DNA of 24,378 nucleotides from Chara braunii (GCA_003427395.1 BFEA01000010.1:5467896-5492273), one strand, 5' to 3'. Numbered from the stretch's first letter, positions 1-9,069 are shown. A program made the numbers and translations. Notes: generated by a model from the sequence alone, not told the origin.

Positions 1-460
1 CAACTGGCTATGGCGACTCAGCGCCCAAACAACTCACTGTTCACATATACCGGATCACCCTGGATATCCCACACGCGTCACTCTGAAAACTCACACATAC
101 ACACACACACTTCACACTACTACAGCTATGGCAGCTTTGGCTGCTTCTACCCTATCGCTATACTAAGTTCCTCCTCTCTCGCCCACTGCGTCCTCCGGGC
201 TCACTGCAGACCTCTTTGCACAAGTCATTGAGGTGGTGCTTCCGCATGGCTCACACAGGAATGAATGAATGGCTGGGTGATGCCTCTTGATTTATGCTTC
301 TGAAACTCGTTGGTCTGCCCCTTGCCATCGGCCCATGGTGCTCACAGTCCCTTGCGGTACTTGCTGGACTCCACTGGGACTGTCTGGACCTTACCGCTGA
401 CTGATTGGGGACTCACTGTTGTCCCACCGGACTCGTACTGCAATCGCACTGCGGTTTAGT
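1..460. other. Stretch without a recognised gene
   Basis: I see no convincing coding region or RNA gene here. A short CA-rich microsatellite lies at about 88-112, and the rest is unremarkable mixed sequence. The short open frames have no recognisable motif. Confidence 0.5.
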
Positions 461-590
461 CCACCACTTGACTCACCACTTGACCACTTGGCTCACCACT
501 TGACCACTTGGCTCACCACTTGACCACTTGGCTCGCCACTTGACCACTTGGCTCGCCACTTGACCACTTGGCTCGCCACTTGACCACTTG
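461..590. repeat. Minisatellite, 20-bp unit
   Basis: About six consecutive copies of a 20-bp unit (ctcaccacttgaccacttgg) are visible. The only systematic difference is an A/G variant at one position: the first copies read ctcacc and the later ones ctcgcc. The boundary between the two variant types falls at about 535, so copies of the same type are adjacent, as expected for local tandem amplification. Confidence 0.95.
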
Positions 591-599
591 CCGAGCTTG

Positions 600-990
600 T
601 AGAAGGGCTACAACCAATACTTCTGGAACTCACTAAGACTTCTATTGTACAGATCTATAGATCAAACCCTACCACCTACGTACCTATGACAACCTATCAA
701 CTGTTTACGAATACACAGGTCACAGGTTTAACTATCGGGGTCTACACAGGTACTGTACACAGATAGGGCAAGGTCTAGGGATCGGACCCTGGGATCTGCG
801 TCTGCTAGTGCAAAGAGGTGAAAACCGTTTCAGTTTGCCAAAGGTTTTATGAAGTCGGGGATGGGCAGCCTTCTGGATGGTAGTGTCTAAAGCCAACACT
901 CTCCCACACACCACATGCAACCCACTCACACGCGCACTCACATCGGTGTTGCCCGAATACCTTACTGATACGGACTGGGAGAAACCAGCT
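600..990. other. Stretch without a recognised gene
   Basis: No coding signal is recognised. On the minus strand this sequence lies 3' of the tRNA-like head at 1021-1098 and could be the body of the same SINE, but I cannot place a tail or a 3' end. Confidence 0.35.
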
Positions 991-1020
991 GACTATCTCA
1001 GTTGGTTGACACCAAGAGTG

Positions 1021-1098
1021 TCACCGCCGGGCATGGGGATTTAACCCACAACCTCCTGAATGCCACTTGCGTGCCTAACCAATTGAGCTAGGCCGGTG
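1021..1098 (-). repeat. tRNA-derived SINE-like head
   Basis: Read on the minus strand, the sequence contains a good RNA polymerase III A box (TAGCTCAATTGGTTAG, 1089-1074). About 30 nt further on is a B-box-like T arm (GTGGG / TTAAATC / CCCAT) with five paired bases and a seven-base loop. The acceptor stem pairs at only five of seven positions, and no proper anticodon stem forms. It is therefore tRNA-like rather than a working tRNA, most likely the head of a SINE. A second A-box-like sequence (994-1009) lies on the opposite strand 60-100 bp away and makes an imperfect inverted pair with it. Confidence 0.5.
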
Positions 1099-1330
1099 GA
1101 TGAAACCTAGATTCTTAGATCGCATGAGAAAAACAAAAAACAAAAAAATAGAAAAGACTGAAAAACGAATAGCGAGCTACTGAGGGCTGCACCCCCCCAC
1201 ACGCGACCAGGAAAAAGGGCATTTCAAGCTCTAGACTACTAGCAGTGTACCTAGCTATGTTCTACCAGAAGATTCATGCTGAGTTTGCACATTTGGTCAG
1301 AATTGGAGCAAGGCCCTCAATCTCCACATC

Positions 1331-1357
1331 TTTTTTTTTTTTTTTTTTTTTTTTTTT
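1331..1357 (-). other. Poly(A) tail of the LINE
   Basis: An uninterrupted run of 27 T on the plus strand is a poly(A) tail on the minus strand. It directly follows sequence (1358-1534) that joins, across the PLE insertion, to the 3' UTR of the LINE at 6899-7071. Confidence 0.75.
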
Positions 1358-1534
1358 CCAACCTGAAAATCTGAGGCCGGGGACCTCACACTTCAACCCG
1401 GAGGCACTTCTGGGAGCATTACCCAGCTTCACTTACAGCCATCCATGGCTGGATCCTAGATAAGATCCAAAGTAAATGGTAAAACTTCTCCTAACCTGTC
1501 TAACGACTCACTCAACAAAATCCCCTCGGCATTT
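1358..1534 (-). other. Distal part of the LINE 3' UTR
   Basis: This minus-strand, non-coding sequence lies between the poly(A) tail and the left copy of the 13-bp target duplication. With 6899-7071 it makes a 3' UTR of about 350 nt. The assignment is by continuity across the PLE insertion, not by homology. Confidence 0.65.
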
Positions 1535-1547
1535 AGCCTGCTAACAT
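1535..1547. repeat. 13-bp target site duplication, left copy
   Basis: agcctgctaacat is repeated exactly at 6886-6898. The two copies border the Penelope-like element exactly where similarity between its two terminal repeats begins (1549) and ends (6885). Confidence 0.85.
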
Positions 1548-2085
1548 TGAGGGTGAGAAATCACAACACACGATCTAAGATCGAAGTCCAAGTAAATGAC
1601 AATGAACATAGAAAGAGTACATCCAGGAGGCCGTGAAACGACAACACGACAACTCGAGAAAGAACTTCAACTCTCCACCTTTCTTCCCCCTATACTGCAC
1701 CTCTTCCTTCCCCACTCCCTGTAACCAGGCTAGAACCTGGCGTCATGTCGAACAAAGAGGACTAAACTAGAACATGTTACGACTATATATAGTATGTCAT
1801 TTGGAGTCACCGCAAAGAAGAGTGGCGATTAATTGCCAAAATGTGTCGCGGCCTCGCTCTTTCGCAAAAACTTTGTTTGGAAAACTCTTGGCCCTGTATT
1901 ATTTCCTTAGCGTGAAAACTTGTTGCGGAATCCGTTCTCGAACCGCCGTGTTTCGATCGATACGATACAGCCAACCGGTAATAAACGTTATTTTTTGCCT
2001 TCTACTGGACCAGGAAAAAAAAAATTGTCCTATCTTAAAAACAGTCTTACCGGTGGACCAAATCGTATCCTGGTTTTTTCGTTTT

Positions 2086-2381
2086 AACCGACATTTCGTT
2101 AAAACTGACATTTTTTTCTAAATTCACGAAATTGAGCGTACAAAAAAACAATATTTTTCAGTGTTTTTTTATCCCCATGACATCGGATGGTCAGATCATC
2201 GGGTGTCGTGGCGACTCCCGATGATCTGACCATCAGATATATGTTAACGGTACTTTACGTTGAGGTACATCGGATGGACAAAGTGAGATAACCACTTTCT
2301 CACCCGATGAGCAATGAAATTTTGACTAAGTCTACTTTTGTGAATTTAGAAAAAAATGTCAGTTTTAACGAAATGTCAGTT
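2086..2381. mobile_element. MITE with 42-bp terminal inverted repeats
   Basis: The two ends (2086-2127 and 2340-2381) are reverse complements over 42 bp with one mismatch. The other pseudo-LTR (near 6630-6640) has an uninterrupted T6 at this place. Here T4 precedes and T6 follows the insert, which implies a 4-bp TTTT duplication. No coding capacity. The superfamily is unknown. Confidence 0.88.
2186..2234. repeat. Perfect 18-bp hairpin inside the MITE
   Basis: Arms at 2186-2203 and 2217-2234 are exact reverse complements, separated by 13 nt. The left arm reads gatggtcagatcatcggg. Confidence 0.9.
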
Positions 2382-2390
2382 TTTTTTGAA

Positions 2391-3875
2391 AACATCCTAG
2401 GAAAGGAAAGTTCGTCCTTACTTCCATTGCACGACCTAAAAAATCCTAGGATCCGGAACAGTCGTTTGTCTTTTTTAAGGTAAGTTCTTCTGGATAACAA
2501 CCTTCAAACTTGCTCCTGATCCTGTTGGCTGTGATAATGGACTTGCCATCACCTCGTTTATAGGCTAGGAAAATTGACACATCGTCCATAAACCTCACCC
2601 CATACACCAATTTTTTATCGGTTCCCAAGGATACCAGGAACCTTCATGCGCACACATGATGTATGCAAGTGACGGACTGTTACTTTTCCCCATAGGAATA
2701 CCAAAAACTTGCCTCAACTGAACATTTGAAGCGTTTGTGTATGTGTGTGACAACTCAAAATCAACAAAACTCCTAATCTGCTGACGTGTCACTACCCACC
2801 ATTTAACATACAACATTCCTCCGAAAGTAGCCCCCTTTCCCCTTAGATTGACTTAGATTTCCTCTACCTCACAGAAGCAATCTAGGATCCAATTCAGAGC
2901 CAGACGTATCGCCCTATGATTAAGCCTATTGAACATATCTTTGATGTCATATGAAGTGATCATAATTAAAGCCTCACGGTATGCATTCCTCAGTCTGACA
3001 TTGACTTTACCCAGACGACCAGTTTACGATCCACTGGAGTAATCACCAAGTCAGAAAACTTCGTTTTAAACTCCGCACTTCCTCCATCGACACCTCATCG
3101 GGCTTCCTAACTGTCTGGTTAAAACACTCCCTCACTTTCTTTGCAGTAAACTTAACCGCAGTCAATGGTCCAGACTTCCAGTTATCGAAACCTTCGGTCA
3201 GTTCTGAAGCTAAGTCTTCAGTTCTGTATCCTTTCTCTGCGCGAGGTATATTCTTCGAATTATACAAAGAGCAAGGGATTCCATCAATCTCACTCAACCG
3301 ACATTTCACATGACCTTCATAACGAGGCAGATCGTAGCCCATGCAAGTGCAGGCCTGCACGTCCTTGACGGCGGCCCTACGATGGTTGCATAGTGCATCA
3401 ACGATAGACCGGTTCTTAACCCACACTACCCTGACTTTTCTCTTGAAAATGTCGCTCACAACAGTTGGGAAACCCCGACCCTCAATTGTTTCATTACACA
3501 TGCGCCTAACCCTGGTCAGACTCACCCGATCGTCAAATCTGATCCTAACACCAACACTGCATACAGATTGAAACCATATCCTCGTTTAATAGCTGCATAC
3601 AAAATTCTTTTTGGAAATTCCCTCGTAGTCTTGGTACTAAACTCCTTGGTTGTTAACATCAATTCAAAAAGAAAGCACATGTCTCGAAGAAACATAGTAT
3701 CTCTTTTCCTCGGAGGTCGAAGGATCGAAATCAAGAAGGCATGAAGTCGTTTGGACTTCCTCTTTCTTCTTTTCAGGTATGTCACCCGAATATATCTGCC
3801 CTCCTCTATATCGTGCTTACAATCTTTAAACAGACACCTCGATCCATGTACATCCACTTCGGAGTTACCGAACAC
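2391..3875 (-). pseudogene. PLE reverse transcriptase, degenerate
   Basis: This is the polymerase domain of the Penelope-like element. Going 5' to 3' on the minus strand: an N-terminal region (3875-3522, Lys/Arg-rich, containing KRILYAAIKRGYGFN); after a frameshift a Cys-containing region (3525-3043); then DLVITPVDRK (about 3057-3028); motif A (SYDIKDMFNRLNHRAIRLAL, about 2960-2900); motif B (GIPMGKSNSPSLAYIMCAHE, about 2700-2640); the catalytic YxDD-type motif (VYGVRFMDDVSIFLAY, about 2606-2560); and a DFLG motif near 2445. PLE transcriptases are related to telomerase and prime at exposed 3' ends. Stops and frameshifts lie at about 3522, 3043, after the Cys/Glu-rich sequence near 2861, and at 2446. 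The motifs are clear; the exact end of the frame is not. Confidence 0.85.
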
Positions 3876-4100
3876 ACTACGTACTGTTTTCCATTTATCG
3901 CACTATACTCCACCCCCTTCCAAGTTTAGAGTAAAGGTACGTAGTCCTTCTTTCTCTGCATCCTTCAACACCTGTAGTACTTTGATAGTTGATATTGCCA
4001 AATCTCCCCTCTTCACCCAAATCACTTCACTGTTCTTCCCGAATTTACATCGCATACCTACTGCTTCTCGCTTCCCTTTCCTTTTTTTTCTCTCTTTTTT
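3876..4100 (-). pseudogene. PLE linker between nuclease and transcriptase
   Basis: The minus strand keeps an open stretch with CKFGKNSEVIWVKRGDLA and an alpha-helical LKDAEKEGL segment, ending at a stop at 3903. There is no named domain. Its position between GIY-YIG and reverse transcriptase, and its open frame, make it part of the same ancestral polyprotein. Confidence 0.6.
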
Positions 4101-4460
4101 TCCCTTTCTTCTTCGCTTCTTCCTCTTACATCCCCCGTATTTGCAGCCCTTGGTATCCAAACTCGGTGACCAGGTACAGATATACAAGTTCTCCGAACTG
4201 TAAGAGCATCTGCATTATCCAACCTTATCGGAATCAACACATAGCTATGAATACCAATATTCATCATCCATCTAACATTACTTCATTACTTTAGGACTTA
4301 TACCTGTGCTCTGCCCAACTAACATCTAGGGATCGTTCCGTCTTCCCTACGTACACTGCCTTACACCACGGTGAAACACCCACGTAAACACAAGAGCGAG
4401 GATCGTCAAAAGCCTCAGGGTTAGCTAACAACACGTTGCGAACTTGGATAACCATGGTAC
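4100..4460 (-). pseudogene. GIY-YIG endonuclease domain of the PLE
   Basis: The minus strand encodes CVYVGVSPWCKAVYVGKTER (about 4392-4333), a match to the two strands of the GIY-YIG core (VYVG ... VYVGKT) with the following conserved Arg. Then come SWAEHRYKS and a stop at 4293. After frameshifts it continues with SYVLIPIRLDNADALTVRR (about 4245-4190) and SPSLDTKGCKYGG (about 4165-4125), which matches the usual GIY-YIG end where the chain returns with an SPxLN-like motif. A strongly basic Lys/Arg run follows (4135-4060). In PLEs this nuclease nicks the target to start reverse transcription. It lies before the transcriptase, the permuted order. It is broken by at least two frame changes. Confidence 0.82.
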
Positions 4461-4595
4461 ACACCCACGAGCAGTAAGAGCAACTACTATGTATCGGAAC
4501 AGTGCTTCAACATCATACTGAACGGGCAAAGGTGGACGTCGTAGATTAGACAGAGTTCTACAACATTCCCATAGCTCTTCATCACTGAATCTTCT

Positions 4596-5012
4596 TCAGT
4601 CTAGGTTGTCCTTCTCTGATTCTGCCGAAGTCTCTTCGTCTTCTGATTCACTAACTTCCAAGGTCGAAGTCGAAATCACCTCTTCTTTCTCTCGTGATAG
4701 CGGCTCGTGTGTCGGCAGGCCCACCTTCTCTTTTCCGCATCCGAAAGCATCCCTGGCCCGATGCTCTGCCAATGCTGCCACAACCTGTCCCTTCCGCACA
4801 TACGTCACACCTGCACTCTTACTAAGTCTCTGTATTTCGCGGTAGTCCAGCCCCTCGAAGTATTTGATTGTATCTTCCACGAACTTCTCTCTCGCTCCAG
4901 GTTCCGAGCCCGCCATAGCTCCTTTCTTCGACGGGTCGACCTTCTCCCGCAAGCTCCTCATGGTGATAGGCTCAGGCCTGTCTTTATCTTCTTGGACGTA
5001 AGAGGTGGTCAC
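4596..5012 (-). pseudogene. SAP-like region of the PLE polyprotein
   Basis: An open stretch of about 138 codons on the minus strand, entered by a frameshift near 5010 and ended by TGA at 4596-4598. Its middle (EDTIKYFEGLDYREIQRLSK, then SAGVTYVRKGQVVAALAEH) has the helix-turn-helix pattern of a SAP domain: a Leu-rich helix, Gly, a basic residue before the second helix, and Ala/Leu-rich helix two. SAP motifs bind AT-rich DNA. The C-terminal part is acidic and Ser-rich (ESEDEETSAESEKD). I call it SAP-like by pattern only; a profile search would decide. After the stop the same frame stays open toward the nuclease domain (DEELWECCRTLSNL). Confidence 0.55.
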
Positions 5013-5787
5013 CCTCTTCGCATCCTATCTTCTACTAGCGGCGAATATCCGAAGCTTGAAAACGAATTTCCGTCTTCGGTGGTAGTCTCCTGCTTTCGTT
5101 TATCCGCTAGCGTGAAACGTCCCGTACGCTGGTTAATTTCCGATATCTCTTCTTCGGACGAAGGATAGTAGATATCTCGAGATCGCCGAAGCTTCTTTCC
5201 CGCTCATCTCTGTTCCCTTCTTCGTCGACTTCTACTCTTGCTACTCTCAGGTAGAGCTTGCTCTTCTTCAGTCCGTTCCAATTTCTCGCCATACCTCTTC
5301 GAGAATAGGATGTCGATAATCTTCGCCAGTTGCTGATCGTTTTCGTCTTGCTCTCGCTTGCGTCTCTCTTCCTTGCGTTTCTTCTTGATCTATTTCTCTA
5401 GTTTTTCTCGTTCTTGTCGTTCTCTTTCTTCCTTCTCCTGTTTTTTCCGAGCCTTCGCTTCTTTCTTAGCCAACAATAGGGTCATGAGATCTTTCACGCT
5501 ATCCGACCGTCTACCTTGGTGCTTACTATCGGTTGATGGAGATCTCTTCGTGGGCCTCTTCAAGAATAGGATGTCGATAATCTTCGCAAGTTGTTGATCG
5601 TTTTCGTCTTGCTCTCGCTTACGTCTCTCTTCCTTGCGTTTCTTCTTGATCTATTTCTCTAGTTTTCCTCGTTCTTGTCGTTCTCTTTCTTCCTTCTCCT
5701 GTTTTTTCCGAGCCTTTGCTTCTTTCTTAGCCAACAATAGGGTCATGAGATCCTTCACGCTATCCGACCTTCTACCTTGGTGCTTAC
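5013..5787 (-). pseudogene. Coiled-coil region of the PLE, internally duplicated
   Basis: In one minus-strand frame, codons alternate Lys/Arg and Glu over long stretches (for example KKEAKARKKQEKEERERQ), followed by LAKIIDILF. This is a charged coiled coil of the kind found in Gag-like proteins. The segment is present twice in tandem with an offset of 261 bp (87 codons), which preserves the frame. Both copies contain the same TAG stop at the same place (5390-5392 and 5651-5653, plus coordinates). Downstream (5290-5020) the frame continues with an acidic/Ser stretch (YPSSEEEISEINQRTGRF) containing one further TGA. The likely role is multimerisation; this is inference from composition. Confidence 0.7.
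5294..5787. repeat. Tandem in-frame duplication, 261-bp period
   Basis: 5294-5526 and 5555-5787 align base for base with few differences; 5527-5554 is not duplicated. The period is divisible by three. Confidence 0.95.
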
Positions 5788-5978
5788 ACCTCGTTGCCGT
5801 GGCTGCGAGTCGTTCCCAGACTTAGCTTCCATTTCTTCACACCTCCCTTCCAGTGTAACCAGCAGTCCCGGGCATAGTGACCCGGCTGCTTACAACGGTA
5901 GCAAGTAGGAGGACCATGACGAGGAGGGTCCCCCCTTCTTCCGCCTCCGCTGCCGCCTTGGTGACTTGATGACGCCAT
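5784..5978 (-). pseudogene. CCHC zinc knuckle at the PLE N-terminus
   Basis: The frame opens at ATG (5978-5976) in a favourable context, about 110 bp downstream of the 5' pseudo-LTR. A Gly/Ser/His-rich leader (SSSHQGGSGGGRRGD) is followed by CYRCKQPGHYARDC, a perfect Cys-x2-Cys-x4-His-x4-Cys knuckle that binds nucleic acid in retroviral and retroelement Gag proteins. The frame stops at 5784. A one-base shift there continues into the coiled coil, so the original protein was probably one chain. A Gag-like knuckle at the start of a Penelope-like protein is not what I would expect from the classical members of the family. Confidence 0.75.
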
Positions 5979-6088
5979 CCTCGTTCCTCGTCAGCAGGAC
6001 TTTCGTACCGGCATATCCGAACTGTTTCTAGTTGACTTGACCACCAGACGAAGTGTCTGCCCTCCGCAGGTTATCAAGGGCTTCAGCG

Positions 6089-6885
6089 GAGGGTGAGAAA
6101 TCACAACACGCGATCCAAGATCGAAGTCCAAGTAAACGACAATGAACACTGAGAGAGTACATCCAGGAGGCCGTGAAACAACAACATGAGAACTCGAGAA
6201 AGAACTTCAACTCTGCACCTTCCTTCCCCCTAATACTGCACCTCTTCCTTCCCCACTCCCTGTAACAAGGCGTAAACCTGGCGTCATGTCGAACAAGGAG
6301 GACTAAACTAGAAGATGTTATGACTATATATATACGTCATCCGGAGTCACCGCAAAAAAGAGTGGTGGTTAATTGCCAAAATGTGTCGCGGCCTCACGCG
6401 AAGTTTTCTAGAACTTTCGCAAAAATGTTGTCTGGAAAACTCTTCGCTCTGTATTTTTTCCTTAACATGAGAACTTGTTGCAGAATCCATTCCCGAACCG
6501 TCGTGTTTCGATCGATACGATACAACCAACCGGTAATAGACGTCATTTTCTACCTTTTGCTAGACTAGAAGAAAAAATTATGTCCTGTCCTAAAAACGGT
6601 CTTACTGGCGGAACAAATCGTATATTGGTTCTCCGTTTTTTGAAAACATCCCAGGAAAGGAAAGCTTGGCCTTACTTCTATTGCACAACCTAAAAAATCC
6701 CAGGATTCGGAACAGTCGTCTGTCCTTTTTAAGGTAAGTTCTTCTGGATAACAACCTTCAAACTTGCTCCTGATCTTGTTGGCTATGATAATGGACTTGC
6801 CATCACCTCGTTTATAGGCTAGGAAAAATTGACACATCGTCCATAAGCCTCACCCCATACACCAACTTTTTATCGGTTCCCAAGG
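6089..6885 (-). repeat. 5' pseudo-LTR of the PLE (no MITE)
   Basis: A second, 5'-truncated copy of the PLE 3' end, in the same orientation and directly upstream of the full-length body. It starts (minus strand) at 6885, next to the right copy of the 13-bp target duplication, and ends at 6089 where the element body begins. It may hold the promoter, as pseudo-LTRs do in other PLEs; I see no clear promoter motif except an AT run (tatatatata-like, about 6327-6336). Confidence 0.9.
6565..6885 (-). pseudogene. Second copy of the PLE reverse transcriptase C-terminus
   Basis: Inside the 5' pseudo-LTR the minus strand again encodes the catalytic region (GVRLMDDVSIF), then, after a one-base insertion in an A/T run, LAYKRGDGKSIIIANKIRSK and SWDFLGCAIEV. 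It keeps the Trp codon in SWDFLG where the other copy has TAG, so the two copies decayed independently. Confidence 0.8.
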
Positions 6886-6898
6886 AGCCTGCTAACAT
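6886..6898. repeat. 13-bp target site duplication, right copy
   Basis: An exact match to 1535-1547. It lies between the 5' end of the PLE unit (6885) and the interrupted LINE 3' UTR (6899 onward). Confidence 0.85.
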
Positions 6899-7071
6899 AG
6901 CCTCCCTCAAATGCTAGGGAAATAAAAGTAGGAACCAAACTACTTCCTGAGTTTATTCGAGGAGTCCATCTAGGCAAAATTATATTGAATCAACAACCAT
7001 CGCTTCTAGCATCAGCCAGAGCTATAATAACCCTACCGGATCCATAACCATTGAACCTCTACTGCGAGGTT

Positions 7072-7779
7072 CTACAAAGAAAAACCATTCTTGTCCCAGG
7101 CAAAGCTTGAGAACGCCAACTCCCCAACTTCGGACTTAAGTAACCATGGTGAGAAGTGCATTTCCCCAGTGCTTTTAACGAAAACAAGTTGAGCTCCAGT
7201 TCCCCAAGTTAAAAAAAACCAACCTCTTGACTTGCGTGATTGTCTCCCTGCTACCTTCCTTCTCCAGTCTGCTATTATTGTGTGTCTAATCTGAGTTTTC
7301 ACCTTCTTAGTAATTCCGAGAAAGGATAGGTGCACATCTCGGAAGACCTGCTGATTCTTATCTTCCCAAATTACTCCGAATATGATGCCTCTGATTGTCT
7401 GGGCAACATACCCCCAACCCCGAGAAGGAAATAGGCCCGGCGGCAGGATGCCCGAGATAATCCATTTTTCATCCCATTGCAGACATTTTCTGGAGATCAG
7501 GATCCAAAACTTCTCCCACCACTTCCAGACCCTTAGTGAGAAGGGGCAAAAATTCCAAAGATGGTTAGTTGATTTCCACGCCCACTTACAGCAGGTACAT
7601 TTAGTCAGATTGTCCATCCCTTTGGAGTGTAACCATATTGCCGAAGCCATAACTAATAGGGACTGCAGTAGGAAAATGCTTGCCAACTTTTGTGACGGCA
7701 GAACCTTCAACTGCTTCCATAATGTAAGGATTTCAGTTCTGGATACCAGTGGAAGGGCTTGGTCTTCAAGCCTTTTCAA
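7072..7779 (-). pseudogene. LINE ORF2 C-terminus with zf-RVT zinc finger
   Basis: This minus-strand frame is open for about 235 codons to a TAA/TGA-type stop at 7072, the natural end of ORF2. It contains the reverse-transcriptase-associated zinc-binding domain of plant LINEs: ASAIWLHSKGM, then CTCCKWAWKSTNHLWNFCP with Cys-x2-Cys and His-x4-Cys ligands, followed by Trp-rich WKWWEKFW. A basic tail follows. It is in the same frame as the segment upstream (7918-9069), separated by stops between 7780 and 7917. The domain is thought to help bind the RNA template. Confidence 0.9.
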
Positions 7780-7917
7780 TACAACCTCAATTGATTTCTT
7801 CTTGATTGTCTGCTAAAGTAGAGTTACTCCCATTTTTGTGGAGTAGCAGTGAAGACTGCAAGGCTTTGGTTTATTCGGGATCTTCCAACCCACCTTTGTT
7901 GGATGTAATGGCAACTC

Positions 7918-9069
7918 TCAGAGTGATCTTCCACCTGCAAGTAGCTGAATCTGAGGTTTTTCCTTACCTGCGCACCCCGCTTTTGGCGGAAAAGTGTCCA
8001 CTATCACTTGCTGAGTACCTTCTAGAGTTGACACTCTAGTCAGGTCACTGTAGCTCATTAACCGAGTGTAGGGGGTGAGGGATGTCTCTTCCCATTCCTC
8101 CACAGTATATCCCCCAGCCAAATTTGAACCACGAACTCTCCAATATTTCCTTTGTGTCCCTTGCCTCGGCCTGGCTACCCAACGATCATTTGTGGGGATA
8201 GGGTCTGTCTGTAAGATCCGTAGCCAATCGGCAGGCATCGCCATCTGAATGTCCATCAAGCGGCCAGCCACATTCCGTAACCTTTTGAGGTGATCCCGAA
8301 TCTCCTGTAAGGACTTCCAATTCATTGTAACTCGGTCCCAAAGATTGTCCAGCCTGATTACCCCCTTTTCCGCCCAAGCTGCCCCAAAATTTCCGGCGGA
8401 GCTCTGAGCGAAGAACGGGGATCCAACAGAATTGCACAACCTTGGATTATTAAAATGGGGTTGTGCCAGTACTTCATCAATTGACTCTGAGTCTGCAAAG
8501 AACTCTGGTAAGACCTTAGCCCAAACATAAATAATATCACTCCAAAAACGTGACTTGGGTCTTTTATGTGTAAAGGATTTCATCATCCAACAAGTCCAAA
8601 CATCCGTAGGATTTGCCAAGTTCCACTCCATACTCAAAATATACTCTGCCAGCCATATCCACGCATGCTTGAAATCTGTTAGCATGGCCCTAATGGGCCA
8701 TTTAGCAAGCAGAAAGATGTCCTGCTGTCGAGGGTCCAACACATCAAAACCACCAGCCTCTCTAGGACATGCCAATGATTCCCAGGATACTTTAGACAGA
8801 AAACCTTCCTCTACCTTCGCTTCTGGTTTCCACAAAAAAATTGCGGAGACTTTCTTAATCTTTCTATAGGCATTGCTCTCTAACAAATAAACCATTAACA
8901 TGTACCAGAGAGTTGAGAGCCCTGCTGAAGTTAGAACCATGGCACGACGCAGTAAGGACAGATGACGAGTGTACTCTCATCTTGATATTCTTTGACAAAC
9001 TTTTTCTTCTAGAAGCTGATCCTGCAACTTTGAGTTGTCAGATAGTGACACTTGAATGCCCAGGTATCT
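7918..9069 (-). pseudogene. LINE ORF2 thumb and connector region
   Basis: Starting near 9069 with YLGIQVSLSDN (the YLG motif after the RT palm in plant LINEs), one in-frame stop follows (near 8960). Then there is an open run of 340 codons with KKVSAIFLWKPEA, SKVSWESLACPREAGGFDVL (the family's W..LC.P...GG.GV pattern) and Trp-rich segments. It links the polymerase palm to the zf-RVT region. Confidence 0.9.

Larger units (their letters stand above)
1549..2630 (-). repeat. 3' pseudo-LTR of the PLE (contains MITE)
   Basis: This segment is similar, roughly 85-90% by eye, to 6089-6885 in the same orientation. On the minus strand it starts in the reverse transcriptase just before the RFMDDV motif and runs through the 3' non-coding region. 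It differs mainly by the 296-bp MITE at 2086-2381, by a stop (TAG) where the other copy keeps Trp in the DFLG motif, and by small indels. Confidence 0.9.
1548..6885 (-). mobile_element. Penelope-like retroelement with N-terminal GIY-YIG nuclease
   Basis: A 5.3-kb retroelement on the minus strand. It is bordered by a 13-bp target duplication and by two direct partial copies of its own 3' end (pseudo-LTRs at 6089-6885 and 1549-2630), the usual tandem arrangement of Penelope-like elements. The reading frame starts at the ATG at 5978 in the context gaggATGG. In order it encodes a CCHC zinc knuckle, a coiled coil, an acidic Ser-rich stretch, a SAP-like region, a GIY-YIG endonuclease, a basic linker and a reverse transcriptase. 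The nuclease before the transcriptase is the permuted order known from the Naiad/Chlamys group. The frame is broken by several stops and frameshifts, so the copy is dead. A MITE sits in its 3' terminal copy. Confidence 0.85.

Noticed and set aside
1021-1098. A functional tRNA gene
   Set aside because: No anticodon stem forms and the acceptor stem has two mismatches.
1300-1330. A target duplication for the LINE next to its poly(A) tail (ctcaatctccacatc)
   Set aside because: No matching copy could be found beyond the 5' end near 10273-11200; only weak partial words such as cttcaatttcc occur.
3751-4203. A 150-codon plus-strand frame rich in Phe, Leu, Ser and Pro
   Set aside because: It is the complement of the Lys/Arg-rich linker and GIY-YIG C-terminus of the PLE on the minus strand.
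6089-6885. A hammerhead ribozyme in the PLE pseudo-LTR, as known from other PLEs
   Set aside because: I searched the minus strand by eye for the CTGATGA and GAAA core and did not find it. A covariance search would be more sensitive.
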